Shown in pieces: positions 1 through 10,216 of a stretch of 64,000 nt of DNA. This DNA comes from Paenibacillus rubinfantis (GTDB taxonomy: Bacteria; Bacillota; Bacilli; Paenibacillales; Paenibacillaceae), in NCBI RefSeq assembly GCF_001486505.1, contig NZ_LN909064.1:62001-126000 (forward strand), given 5' to 3'. Numbering within the stretch: the stretch's first letter is position 1; every line of letters starts with the position of its first letter. The notes beneath the pieces are model-generated. The model made no database searches. It had not been told where the DNA came from and saw only the letters and a program-made list of their open reading frames with translations. A program made the position numbers and the translations under genes.

Positions 1-69
1 GAAAAAAGGTACCTAGAAAGGCTTTATGTATAAGGGAAAAGGCAAAAGTAAATGATACGGACGTCAGGC

Positions 70-129
70 TTGCAACAGAACTAAATATTGGGTAGAATAT
101 GAGTGGGACTTAAAAAGTTAACCCGGGAC
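70..129 (+). promoter_or_regulatory. Promoter and CggR operator of the glycolytic operon
   Basis: A sigmaA-type promoter is visible: TTGCAA at 70-75, a 17-nt spacer, and TAGAAT at 93-98. Just downstream lie two direct half-sites, TGGGAC at 104-109 and CGGGAC at 124-129, exactly 20 bp apart. The known Bacillus CggR operator is a tandem CGGGAC-N6-TGTC repeat with a 20-bp period, so spacing and core both match, although the TGTC parts are degenerate. The position over the transcription start fits repression relieved by fructose-1,6-bisphosphate. It also argues that translation of cggR starts downstream of this site. Confidence 0.8.
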
Positions 130-183
130 ATTTTAAGGCCAAGGAGATGGAGAGAGAAGACGAAGCTTGCAGGAGTGGAAAGC

Positions 184-1230
184 ATGCGAAACATTATAGA
201 GATTCAAAAGCAGCTTCTTCCTGATCTCATGGACATTCTCAAGAAAAGGTACACCATACTTCACCAGATCATGTTGTCTGATGTCATTGGCCGCAGAACC
301 TTGGCGAATTCGCTGGACATGACGGAGCGTGTGTTGCGTGCCGAGACGGATCTCCTGAAGGCTCAGGGCCTGATAGAAATCGAGAATATAGGCATGAGAA
401 TCAGCGACGCGGGACGCGAATTGCTGGAGGAGATGGAGCCGGTCGTGAAAGAGTTGTTCGGCCTCTCCAACTTGGAGGAGACGATCCGTCAGCATTATGG
501 GCTGCGTAAAGTAGTGATTGTACCTGGGGACTGCGAGGCCTCGCCGCTGGTGAAGCGGGAGTTGGGGCGCGCAGGAGCCAAAGCGCTGTTAAGCGCGATG
601 CGTGGGAACGATGTGGTTGCAGTGACGGGAGGTACGACCCTAGCGGAAGTTGCCGATCAACTGAACCCTCCGTCGAACGTCACGATGAAGCAAAGCTGGT
701 TTGTTCCGGCTCGCGGAGGACTAGGCGAAAGCCTGGAAATTCAAGCGAATACGATTGCTTCCGGTATGGCAAAGCGGGTAGGCGCAGGCTATCGCCTGTT
801 GCACGTCCCCGATTTACTAGGCAAGGAAGCCTACGAATCGCTAGTTAACGATCCGAACATTCAAGATATCGTGAACATGATCCGCCAGGCGCGTATTGTG
901 GTTCACGGGATCGGAGACGCTATGGAGATGGCGCGGCGCCGGAAGTTGGAGCCGGTCATGGCCGAGGAGATTCAAAAGGAAGGCGCGCTCGCGGAATCAT
1001 TTGGTTATTACTTTAATGAAGACGGCGTCGTCGTCCATAAGATGTTGACCTTAGGCCTGCGTCTTGAAGACATCAAGCAAACGGAGACGGTGATCGGAAT
1101 CGCGGGAGGTAAGAGCAAAGCGAGAGCGATTCACGCTGTATTGCGTTTCGGTCATGAAGACATTCTGGTGACCGATGAGGCGGCAGCGAACGAGATCGTT
1201 AGCGAGCTTGGCATGAAGTCCGGGAAGTAA
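184..1230 (+). CDS. cggR: Central glycolytic genes regulator CggR (SorC/DeoR family repressor)
   Basis: This is the repressor of the gap-pgk-tpiA-gpmI-eno operon. An N-terminal winged helix-turn-helix (the [20 protein letters not shown] region) is followed by a SorC-type sugar-phosphate-binding domain; CggR is known to be inactivated by fructose-1,6-bisphosphate. A GTG at 103 would give 375 residues, but that reading overlaps the operator. The ATG at 184 is preceded by AGGAGTGG at about 8 nt and gives 348 residues beginning [15 protein letters not shown], which matches Bacillus CggR in length (340) and start. It is the first gene of the operon; gap follows about 70 bp downstream. Confidence 0.93.
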   Translation: MRNIIEIQKQLLPDLMDILKKRYTILHQIMLSDVIGRRTLANSLDMTERVLRAETDLLKAQGLIEIENIGMRISDAGRELLEEMEPVVKELFGLSNLEETIRQHYGLRKVVIVPGDCEASPLVKRELGRAGAKALLSAMRGNDVVAVTGGTTLAEVADQLNPPSNVTMKQSWFVPARGGLGESLEIQANTIASGMAKRVGAGYRLLHVPDLLGKEAYESLVNDPNIQDIVNMIRQARIVVHGIGDAMEMARRRKLEPVMAEEIQKEGALAESFGYYFNEDGVVVHKMLTLGLRLEDIKQTETVIGIAGGKSKARAIHAVLRFGHEDILVTDEAAANEIVSELGMKSGK

Positions 1231-1301
1231 TGTTTACTCATGACGGGTTTAATCGACCTGTCTTGAATAATAAAAAAACGAACACTGGGAGGAACTATTC
1301 A

Positions 1302-2312
1302 ATGAGTGTAAAAGTAGGGATTAACGGTTTTGGACGTATTGGACGCCTGGCATTCCGCCGCATTCAAAACGTGGAAGGTATCGAAGTCGTAGCGATCAAT
1401 GACCTGACAGATGCTAAAATGTTGGCTCATTTGTTGAAATATGATACAACGCAAGGCCGCTTTGATGGCGACGTTGAAGTCCATGACGGATTCTTCAAAG
1501 TAAACGGTAAAGAAGTTAAAGTTCTGGCTAACCGCAACCCAGAAGAATTGCCTTGGGGCGAGCTTGGCGTTGACATCGTTCTGGAGTGCACAGGCTTCTT
1601 CACAACGAAAGAAAAAGCTGAGCTTCACCTGAAAGGCGGCGCGAAGAAAGTTGTGATCTCCGCTCCAGCTACCGGCGACATGAAAACCGTCGTTTACAAC
1701 GTAAACCATGAAATCCTCGACGGTACGGAAACGGTTATCTCCGGCGCATCTTGCACAACGAACTGCTTGGCTCCTATGGCTAAAGCGCTGAATGACAAAT
1801 TCGGCATCGTTGAAGGCTTGATGACGACGATCCACGCATACACTGGCGACCAAAACACTTTGGATGCTCCGCATGCAAAAGGTGACTTCCGTCGTGCTCG
1901 TGCAGCTGCTGAGAACATCATTCCTAACACAACTGGCGCAGCAAAAGCAATTGGTCTGGTTATTCCAGAACTGCAAGGCAAATTGGACGGCGCAGCTCAA
2001 CGTGTGCCTGTAGCTACAGGTTCCTTGACGGAGCTGGTAACGGTTCTGAACACGAAAGTAACAGCTGACGAAGTTAACGCTGCAATGAAAGCCGCTTCCG
2101 ATGCAGAAACTTTCGGTTACACCGAAGACGAAATCGTATCTTCGGACATCAAAGGCATGACTTTTGGTTCCCTGTTCGACGCTACGCAAACCAAAGTCTT
2201 GACTGTTGGCGACAAGCAACTGGTGAAAACCGTATCTTGGTACGACAACGAAATGTCCTACACGGCTCAATTGGTTCGTACGTTGGAATACTTCGCGAAA
2301 AAAGTGAAGTAA
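1302..2312 (+). CDS. gapA: Type I glyceraldehyde-3-phosphate dehydrogenase
   Basis: This enzyme oxidises glyceraldehyde-3-phosphate to 1,3-bisphosphoglycerate with NAD+ in cytoplasmic glycolysis. The N-terminal Rossmann motif is INGFGRIGR and the active-site motif is SGASCTTNC with the nucleophilic Cys at residue 151. The reading frame is open from 1230, but the ATG at 1302 lies 7 nt after GGGAGGAA and gives 336 residues, the family norm (335 in B. subtilis). Codon use is strongly biased, as expected for a highly expressed gene. It sits directly behind cggR and ahead of a hairpin, an arrangement that in Bacillus goes with mRNA processing and high gap expression. Confidence 0.97.
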   Translation: MSVKVGINGFGRIGRLAFRRIQNVEGIEVVAINDLTDAKMLAHLLKYDTTQGRFDGDVEVHDGFFKVNGKEVKVLANRNPEELPWGELGVDIVLECTGFFTTKEKAELHLKGGAKKVVISAPATGDMKTVVYNVNHEILDGTETVISGASCTTNCLAPMAKALNDKFGIVEGLMTTIHAYTGDQNTLDAPHAKGDFRRARAAAENIIPNTTGAAKAIGLVIPELQGKLDGAAQRVPVATGSLTELVTVLNTKVTADEVNAAMKAASDAETFGYTEDEIVSSDIKGMTFGSLFDATQTKVLTVGDKQLVKTVSWYDNEMSYTAQLVRTLEYFAKKVK

Positions 2313-2346
2313 TTTCGGCCGCGGCCATCTAAATGAAAAATACAAT

Positions 2347-2387
2347 CCAAAGAGGAGCAACCTATTCAGGACTCCTCTTTGGTTCTT
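2347..2387 (+). terminator. Hairpin between gap and pgk (attenuating terminator or mRNA stabiliser)
   Basis: A perfect 11-bp stem, CCAAAGAGGAG at 2347-2357 with CTCCTCTTTGG at 2372-2382, is followed by a short T-rich stretch (TTCTT). The weak U-tract suggests a leaky terminator or a 3' stabilising hairpin for the gap transcript rather than a full stop, because pgk-eno follow in the same direction. Confidence 0.6.
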
Positions 2388-2535
2388 GCATGCAATACGG
2401 CATTCACACACACACCGTTTTTTTATAAATAGAGATAAGTTTCATGCGTCATAGGAGAGAAATCCGAACAAAGCCGTAGATGCGCATTTTCCAGGTCCAA
2501 GAGACCCCGCGCATACCGTTAGGAGGAACGTGGAG

Positions 2536-3717
2536 ATGAACAAGAAAAGTGTACGTGATGTGGAAGTAACCGGCAAACGCGTGTTTGTCCGCGTAGATTT
2601 CAATGTACCGATGCAAGACGGCCAAATTACCGACGACACCCGGATCCGCGAAACGCTGCCAACGATCAAATACTTGATCGAAAATGGCGCAAAAGTTATT
2701 CTTGCCAGCCACTTGGGTCGTCCGAAGGGCCAAGTGAATGAAGATATGCGTCTGACGCTGCCGGCGAAACGCCTGGGCGAACTGCTCGGCAAAGAAGTTG
2801 CCAAAGCCGACGAAGCTGTAGGCGAAGCCGTAAAAGCCAAAGTAAATGCCTTGAACAACGGCGACGTACTGGTGCTTGAAAACGTACGTTTCTATCCGGG
2901 CGAAGAGAAGAACGATCCTGAACTCGCGAAGCAATTCGCTGAGCTGGCCGACCTGTTCGTCAACGACGCGTTTGGCGCAGCACACCGCGCACACGCTTCG
3001 ACTGAAGGCATCGCTCATTATCTGCCAGCCGTATCCGGCTTGCTGATGGAGAAAGAATTGTCCGTACTCGGCAAAGCGTTATCGAATCCGGATCGTCCTT
3101 TCACCGCAATTATCGGCGGGTCGAAGGTTAAAGACAAAATCGACGTCATCGACAACCTGCTTAACATCGCGGACAATGTGTTGATCGGCGGCGGCTTGGC
3201 TTACACCTTCTTCAAAGCCCAAGGTCATGAAATCGGGAAATCGCTGCTGGATGATACCAAACTGGACGCTTCCCTTGGTTTCATTGAGAAAGCGAAGAAG
3301 CTGGGCAAGAACTTCGTCCTTCCGGTGGACTGCATCGTAGCCGACGATTTCAGCGCAACGGCGAACCATAAGGCCGTGGACATCGACAGCATTCCTGCAG
3401 ATTGGGAAGGCGTGGACATCGGGCCGAAAACCCGTGCCAAATATGCCGAAATCATCAAGAACTCCAAATTGGTGGTTTGGAACGGACCGATGGGCGTGTT
3501 CGAAATCGATATTTTCGCAAACGGGACAAAAGAAGTGGCTCAAGCTTGTGCAACAACGGAAGGCTACACCATCATCGGTGGCGGCGACTCCGCAGCAGCA
3601 GCTGAGAAATTCAACCTGGCTTCGCAAATGGACCACATCTCCACGGGCGGCGGCGCTTCCCTGGAATTCATGGAAGGCAAGGCGCTTCCAGGCGTTGTAG
3701 CTTTGAACGACAAGTAA
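2536..3717 (+). CDS. pgk: Phosphoglycerate kinase
   Basis: The enzyme transfers the acyl phosphate of 1,3-bisphosphoglycerate to ADP, giving ATP and 3-phosphoglycerate. Family hallmarks include FVRVDFNVP near the N-terminus, SHLGRPKG, and the C-terminal nucleotide-binding GGGDSAAA motif. The frame is open from a GTG at 2530, but AGGAGG at 2521-2526 is 9 nt from the ATG at 2536, giving 393 residues, the usual length. It is separated from gap by 223 bp with a hairpin and from tpiA by a 242-bp gap holding a large inverted-repeat element. Confidence 0.97.
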   Translation: MNKKSVRDVEVTGKRVFVRVDFNVPMQDGQITDDTRIRETLPTIKYLIENGAKVILASHLGRPKGQVNEDMRLTLPAKRLGELLGKEVAKADEAVGEAVKAKVNALNNGDVLVLENVRFYPGEEKNDPELAKQFAELADLFVNDAFGAAHRAHASTEGIAHYLPAVSGLLMEKELSVLGKALSNPDRPFTAIIGGSKVKDKIDVIDNLLNIADNVLIGGGLAYTFFKAQGHEIGKSLLDDTKLDASLGFIEKAKKLGKNFVLPVDCIVADDFSATANHKAVDIDSIPADWEGVDIGPKTRAKYAEIIKNSKLVVWNGPMGVFEIDIFANGTKEVAQACATTEGYTIIGGGDSAAAAEKFNLASQMDHISTGGGASLEFMEGKALPGVVALNDK

Positions 3718-3730
3718 GAATGAAGATCAA

Positions 3731-3937
3731 AGTTTAAAAAATGGGCTTTCAGCACCGAGAAGGTTGAATGAAGCTAGGGATTGAGTAGCGGAGCGTACGT
3801 TTTGGGTACGTGAGCAACTGAGATGTTTCCGCAGGAAACATACATCGGAAGCATCTGCTTAGGCCCGGGTGAATTCAAGATTCGAAGTCGAGTTAGCTTC
3901 ACGAGTGGCATCGTGATCAACGTCCATTTTTTAAACT
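3731..3937. repeat. 207-bp element with perfect 14-bp terminal inverted repeats between pgk and tpiA
   Basis: AGTTTAAAAAATGG at 3731-3744 is the exact reverse complement of 3924-3937. Nested inside are further complementary pairs: GTTGA/TCAAC, TGAAGCTA/TAGCTTCA, a CGTAC/GTACG hairpin near 3795, an ATGTTTCC/GGAAACAT hairpin near 3830, and a TCACGA/TCGTGA hairpin near 3900. The whole segment could fold into one branched RNA on the operon transcript. It may be a MITE-like or dispersed intergenic element, or an RNA element that tunes tpiA-eno. No target duplication and no second copy were found in the window. Confidence 0.6.
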
Positions 3938-3947
3938 ACCTCTATGA

Positions 3948-4721
<774 letters not shown>

Positions 4722-6269
4722 ATGACGGCTCCCAAACCAGTAGCTCTGATCATCATGGACGGGTTCGGGCTTCGCGATAAAGTTGAAGGCAACGCGGTTG
4801 CCCAAGCGAACAAGCCGAACTATGACCGTTATTTGAAGCAATACCCGAACACCACGTTAACCGCCAGCGGGGAAGCGGTTGGTTTGCCGGAAGGGCAAAT
4901 GGGGAACTCCGAAGTCGGCCATTTGAACATCGGGGCCGGCCGGATCGTGTACCAGGACCTGACCCGAATCTCCAAATCGATTCGTGAAGGTGAATTTTTC
5001 TCGAACGAAACCCTGGTGAATGCGGTGCGCAGCGCGAAAACAAAGGGCAAAAAGCTGCACCTATATGGCCTTCTGTCCGACGGTGGCGTACATAGCCACA
5101 TTGAACATATGTTTGCGATGCTCGAGCTGGCAAAGAAGGAAGAAATGCACGAAGTGTACGTGCATGCCTTCCTGGACGGACGCGACGTAGCTCCGGACAG
5201 CGCGAAAGGCTTCCTGGAACGCCTGATCGCGAAGATGAACGAGCTTGGCGTTGGTAAAATCGCTACGGTTCAAGGTCGTTACTATGCCATGGACCGTGAC
5301 AAACGTTGGGATCGTGTAGAGAAATCTTATCGGGCGATGGTATACGCGGAAGGTCCGCAATATACCGACCCGATTCAAGCCGTAACCGAATCCTACGAGA
5401 AATCGGTATTCGATGAATTCGTGATGCCGACCGTCATCGTTGACGGCCATGGCCAACCGATCGCTCAAGTCGAGAGCGGCGACTCCGTCGTGTTCTTGAA
5501 CTTCCGTCCGGACCGTGCCATTCAGCTGTCCAACGTATTTACGAATAAGGATTTCCAAGGCTTCGACCGCGGACCCAAATTCCCGACAGACCTGCACTTC
5601 GTCTGCCTGACGTTGTTTGCTGAAACGGTTGACGGGTACGTTGCGTACAAGCCGAAGGATCTCGACAATACGTTTGGCGAAGTTTTGGTACAGCATGGCA
5701 AGAAGCAATTACGCATCGCCGAAACGGAAAAATATCCGCACGTTACGTTCTTCTTCAGCGGTGGCCGCGATGTTGAGCTTCCAGGTGAAAAACGTGTGCT
5801 TATCAACTCGCCGAAGGTTGCAACCTACGACCTGAAGCCGGAAATGAGCGCATATGAAGTGGCAGAAGCGTGCGTGAAGGAAATCGAATCGGATCAACAC
5901 GACGCGATTATCCTGAACTTCGCTAACCCGGACATGGTTGGACACTCCGGAATGATGGAGCCAACGATCAAAGCGGTTGAAGTAACAGACGAATGCGTGG
6001 GCAAGGTGGTTGACGCCGTTAAAGCCAAAGGCGGAGTGGTTATCATTATTGCCGACCACGGGAATGCCGATATGGAAATCGACGACCAAGGCCGTCCATT
6101 TACCGCGCATACGACCAATCCGGTGCCGTTTATCGTGACCGATGAGAACGTCGTGCTGCGCGACAAAGGCATCCTCGCCGACGTCGCTCCAACGCTGCTG
6201 GACCTGATGGGCCTGCCGCAGCCGCCGGAAATGACCGGTAAATCGATGATTGCCAGCCGCAAGGCGTAA
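4722..6269 (+). CDS. gpmI: 2,3-bisphosphoglycerate-independent phosphoglycerate mutase
   Basis: This Mn2+-dependent enzyme converts 3-phosphoglycerate to 2-phosphoglycerate. It belongs to the alkaline phosphatase superfamily: IIMDGFG with the first metal ligand Asp at the N-terminus, [11 protein letters not shown] with the catalytic Ser, and IIADHGNAD near the C-terminus. The length is 515 residues, normal for the family (511 in B. subtilis). The ATG immediately follows the tpiA stop codon with a G-rich ribosome site inside the tpiA end. Eno follows after 39 bp. Confidence 0.97.
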   Translation: MTAPKPVALIIMDGFGLRDKVEGNAVAQANKPNYDRYLKQYPNTTLTASGEAVGLPEGQMGNSEVGHLNIGAGRIVYQDLTRISKSIREGEFFSNETLVNAVRSAKTKGKKLHLYGLLSDGGVHSHIEHMFAMLELAKKEEMHEVYVHAFLDGRDVAPDSAKGFLERLIAKMNELGVGKIATVQGRYYAMDRDKRWDRVEKSYRAMVYAEGPQYTDPIQAVTESYEKSVFDEFVMPTVIVDGHGQPIAQVESGDSVVFLNFRPDRAIQLSNVFTNKDFQGFDRGPKFPTDLHFVCLTLFAETVDGYVAYKPKDLDNTFGEVLVQHGKKQLRIAETEKYPHVTFFFSGGRDVELPGEKRVLINSPKVATYDLKPEMSAYEVAEACVKEIESDQHDAIILNFANPDMVGHSGMMEPTIKAVEVTDECVGKVVDAVKAKGGVVIIIADHGNADMEIDDQGRPFTAHTTNPVPFIVTDENVVLRDKGILADVAPTLLDLMGLPQPPEMTGKSMIASRKA

Positions 6270-7601
<1,332 letters not shown>

Positions 7602-7640
7602 GAAGGACGGCTCGGATACGAACTCCGGCCTAACGATAAA

Positions 7641-7680
7641 CAAGGCCCCCTGCTCGTGAGAAGCAGGGGGCCTTGTTCTT
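7641..7680. terminator. Strong bidirectional terminator after eno
   Basis: A 14-bp perfect stem, CAAGGCCCCCTGCT with AGCAGGGGGCCTTG (7641-7675), with a 7-nt loop and T-rich flank on the plus strand, ends the operon. The convergent methyltransferase gene stops at 7680, so the hairpin can serve both strands. Confidence 0.9.
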
Positions 7681-8468
7681 TATTTGGGTCTGTATTCGGC
7701 GATGATGCTAATGGCTTGCAGTTGGGCGGCATGTTTTACAAACTGTCTGCGCATCTCCAGCACACGCTGACGCGCCTGCCGGTTTCTGAGAAGATTGCCG
7801 CTGATCTTCAGAAAGCCGGATATCCCTTCGTCCTCAAGGAGGCGCTTCAGATGCAGCAGATGCATCGGCGCAGTTTGGACGGCCAGCACGTGAAATCCGT
7901 GGTTTTCGAGCAGATCAATCCATTCTGCGGAGGTGAGGGGAGCGACATTCACTCGAATCGCCCGGGCCAGGTCCTGACGAACCTCCTTACGCCGCTGAGG
8001 ATCGATGGTGGGGTTGGCTAAGCTCATCTCATGAATGCCATACTTGCCGCCAGGTTTGAGCAAGCGGGCGGCTTCCCGGATGATCTGTTCTTTTTGCACA
8101 GGTGATTGCATGGTAAGCATCGCTTCGCCATAAATGACTGTGGCGGTATGGCTCTCCAGCGGGACATCCTGTGCATCGGCGACGATCACCTGGCGGCGAT
8201 CGCCTGAGACGTAGGAGCGAGCGGTATCGGCGGCCCGCTCATCCTGCTCGATCGCCACGTAGCTGCGGGGGTGGCGCTGGAGCGTCATGCTCGCGGTTAC
8301 CCCAAGGCCGGGGGCAAATTCAATAACATCGTCATCGTGGCCGATATGGAGTTGCTCCAGCATGACCCGGGTGAGACCGAGGCCGCCGGGGCGAAGCACT
8401 CTTTTGCCGAGACTTGCCAGCACCCAGTGTCCCGGCATCCTTTGAAAATCGGAAGCTAACGTATTCAA
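7680..8468 (-). CDS. Class I SAM-dependent methyltransferase, Fur-box controlled
   Basis: The protein has a class I methyltransferase fold: the glycine-rich SAM loop VIEFAPGLGVTA, an acidic residue ending the next strand (YVAIEQDE), and an AARLLKPGGKYG motif typical of the UbiE/small-molecule group. AAAGGAGG lies 7 nt from a TTG at 8468, giving 262 residues starting MNTLASDF; a longer reading to 8531 has no ribosome site. The substrate cannot be told. A near-consensus Fur box about 70 bp upstream predicts induction under iron limitation. It is transcribed alone, convergent to eno. Confidence 0.8.
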   Translation of the reverse strand: MNTLASDFQRMPGHWVLASLGKRVLRPGGLGLTRVMLEQLHIGHDDDVIEFAPGLGVTASMTLQRHPRSYVAIEQDERAADTARSYVSGDRRQVIVADAQDVPLESHTATVIYGEAMLTMQSPVQKEQIIREAARLLKPGGKYGIHEMSLANPTIDPQRRKEVRQDLARAIRVNVAPLTSAEWIDLLENHGFHVLAVQTAPMHLLHLKRLLEDEGISGFLKISGNLLRNRQARQRVLEMRRQFVKHAAQLQAISIIAEYRPK

Positions 8469-8538
8469 ATCAAATCCTCCTTTAGAATTGGAATGGATGA
8501 TCGTTGGGTTTGGGTAGGAAACTATAACCATTTTAAAT

Positions 8539-8557
8539 GATAGTGATAATCATTATC
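8539..8557. promoter_or_regulatory. Fur box
   Basis: GATAGTGATAATCATTATC matches the 19-bp consensus GATAATGATAATCATTATC at 18 of 19 positions. It lies 70 bp before the methyltransferase start on the minus strand and about 75 bp before the -35 of the divergent lacI promoter, so the methyltransferase is the likelier target. Confidence 0.8.
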
Positions 8558-8632
8558 AATTGTTATTTTTAGAATAGGATACATTTACATGCAGATGACG
8601 GGCTTCTTCTTAGCAGGATGGGATCTGTTTCG

Positions 8633-8677
8633 TTGACAAAATCTTGGATTGGGAATATAGTTTAAGTAAACGTTTAC
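8633..8677 (+). promoter_or_regulatory. lacI promoter with LacI-family operator
   Basis: TTGACA at 8633-8638, a 17-nt spacer and TATAGT at 8656-8661 form a good sigmaA promoter. The perfect palindrome GTAAACGTTTAC follows at 8666-8677, over the transcription start. The same 12-mer plus its right flank recurs at 10049 before the alpha-glucosidase gene, so autoregulation by the adjacent LacI protein is likely. Confidence 0.8.
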
Positions 8678-8719
8678 GTCCGTGAAATTACTATGATCTT
8701 GGGCTGCGGAGGTTATATA

Positions 8720-9724
8720 GTGAGCGCAACAATTAAAGATGTCGCTAAGCTGGCTGGCGTATCTGTCGCCACCGTCTCGCGGGTGCTAAATGACTTGCCT
8801 GGATATTCGGAAGAGACTCGGGCGAAAGTGTTGAATGCGGTTACCGAGTTGGGTTATCAGCCGAACGCGATCGCCCGTGGTTTGGTGAACAAGCGAACCC
8901 AAACCATTGGGGTGCTGTTCCCAAGTGTATCAAGCGCGTTCTCCTCGGAGATCCTGCACGGGATCGAGGAGGCGGCGCAGGAACACGGCTACAGTGTTGT
9001 GGTCTGCAATACGGCTGAGGACGGGAAGCGGACGATGAAGTATTTGCAGGTGCTGCGGGAGAAGCAGGTGGACGGGATCATCCTGTCGAGTGGCGTGCTG
9101 AAAGAGGAGTACTATGAAACGCTCCGGAAGATGGGAATCCCGGTGGTGTTGGTAGCTTCGAAGTCCGAGTATGCCGACATCCCTTACGTCAAGGTGGATG
9201 ACCACCAGGCGGCGTATGACGCCTGCACGTATTTGATCCGGCAGGGGCACCGCCGGATCGGGATGATCAGCGGCCCGGCCCACGACGTCATTGCCGGCGA
9301 ACCGCGGATCGCCGGGTTCCGGGCGGCTCTGGCCGATCACGGCCTGCCGGTGGATGAGGCGCCCGTGCTGGACGGGCGCTTCAGCTTCGCCGGCGGTTGC
9401 AAGGCGGCGGAGGAGCTGCTGCGCCAAGCGCCGGAGGTCACGGCGGTGTTCGCCGCCGGCGATGAGATGGCGATCGGCGTGATCTACACGGCGTTGCGCT
9501 TGGGGGTTGCCGTTCCGGCGCAGCTCTCGGTGATCGGCTATGATAATCTCAAGCTGGCCGAGATGAGCTACCCGCCGTTGACCACCGTCGCCCAGCCGCT
9601 GGCCGGAATGGGCCGCCTGGCCGCATCCAAGCTGTTGACGCGGATCGAAACAGGCCAGCCGGAGGCCAGCGAATTCGTACCGCATCAGGTGGTCGAGCGA
9701 GGAACGGTGAGCCGGCGGGAGTAG
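8720..9724 (+). CDS. LacI-family transcriptional regulator (probable maltose/isomaltose regulator)
   Basis: This is a repressor of the LacI/GalR family. The HTH ATIKDVAKLAGVSVATVSRVLN is at the extreme N-terminus, followed by a hinge and a periplasmic-binding-protein-like sugar domain (TIGVLFPSVSSAFSSE onward). GGAGG at 8708-8712 is 7 nt from a GTG at 8720, giving 334 residues; the longer reading from 8693 would add residues before the HTH that the family lacks. The operator GTAAACGTTTAC before both this gene and the downstream alpha-glucosidase suggests it controls both. The ligand, perhaps an alpha-glucoside, is inferred only from that neighbour. Confidence 0.9.
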   Translation: MSATIKDVAKLAGVSVATVSRVLNDLPGYSEETRAKVLNAVTELGYQPNAIARGLVNKRTQTIGVLFPSVSSAFSSEILHGIEEAAQEHGYSVVVCNTAEDGKRTMKYLQVLREKQVDGIILSSGVLKEEYYETLRKMGIPVVLVASKSEYADIPYVKVDDHQAAYDACTYLIRQGHRRIGMISGPAHDVIAGEPRIAGFRAALADHGLPVDEAPVLDGRFSFAGGCKAAEELLRQAPEVTAVFAAGDEMAIGVIYTALRLGVAVPAQLSVIGYDNLKLAEMSYPPLTTVAQPLAGMGRLAASKLLTRIETGQPEASEFVPHQVVERGTVSRRE

Positions 9725-9817
9725 GGAAGCTGCGATGGAGTGGGTGCGGAAACGGCTGGCGAAAGCCCCTTCTGTACCGCACACGATCGATCGCGGCATT
9801 GCGATGGCAGAGAGGGT

Positions 9818-10016
9818 AATAATAGCGGGATAAAATCCCCTTATTCACGGGAATGTGGCGTGTTGATCCGAAATAAGGGGAATAAATCCCCTTATTTCGG
9901 CCAAAACGTGGTGAAATGGCGTTCCCGGGCTCAAATAAGGACAATAAATACCGCTATTTTCGCCAGAAATCGAATCTGGGGCCAAATAAGACCATAAAAT
10001 GTTCTTATTTGTTCGG
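9818..10016. repeat. Array A: four AAATA...TATTT palindromes with regular spacing
   Basis: The 491-bp gap between lacI and the alpha-glucosidase gene holds four hairpin-forming palindromes. The best is 9868-9900, a perfect 13-bp stem CCGAAATAAGGGG around a 7-nt loop. The other three are degenerate, centred near 9833, 9946 and 9997. Centre distances are about 51, 62 and 51 bp. A second array with the same spacing but a different stem sequence lies at 21339-21531. There is no convincing coding potential here. Function unknown. Confidence 0.75.
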
Positions 10017-10060
10017 GTTACCCAGGTTCGTATCTTTTTCGGCCAAACGTAAACGTTTAC
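10009..10060 (+). promoter_or_regulatory. Alpha-glucosidase promoter and LacI operator
   Basis: The operator GTAAACGTTTAC at 10049-10060 is identical to the one before lacI, including four bases of right flank. A moderate promoter, TTGTTC at 10009-10014, 16-nt spacer, TATCTT at 10031-10036, would place the operator just after the start site, a classic repressing position. Confidence 0.65.
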
Positions 10061-10093
10061 GTCCAATTGGGCAGAATGAGTAAATGACAAAGA

Positions 10094-10203
10094 TGAGTGA
10101 GTACGTCAAAAAAGAGTAAGTTCGTCAAGGTGATTGGGATCGTCAAAAATGAGTAAGTTCATCAAGGTGAGTGGGATCGTCAAAAAAGAGTAAGATGACA
10201 AAG
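10094..10203 (+). repeat. Three tandem 37-bp repeats in the alpha-glucosidase leader
   Basis: Units at 10094-10130, 10131-10167 and 10168-10203 share the pattern TGAGTGGGATCGTCAAAAA followed by GAGTAAGTTCATCAAGG, with a few substitutions. Each unit itself resembles two diverged halves of about 18-19 bp. The array sits in the untranslated leader directly before the ribosome site. It could act on mRNA or be a slippage product. Confidence 0.75.
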
Positions 10204-10216
10204 AGGAGGACCTATC

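Noticed and set aside
1299..2411. Long minus-strand open frames opposite gap, pgk, gpmI, eno and rnr
   Set aside because: They are shadows of strongly codon-biased genes; no ribosome sites or recognisable protein features.
9740..9997. 85-codon open frame downstream of lacI
   Set aside because: It runs through the palindrome array, has no family features and no credible ribosome site.
10094..10203. Possible small CRISPR array
   Set aside because: The 37-bp units are contiguous tandem repeats without unique spacers, and no cas genes are present.
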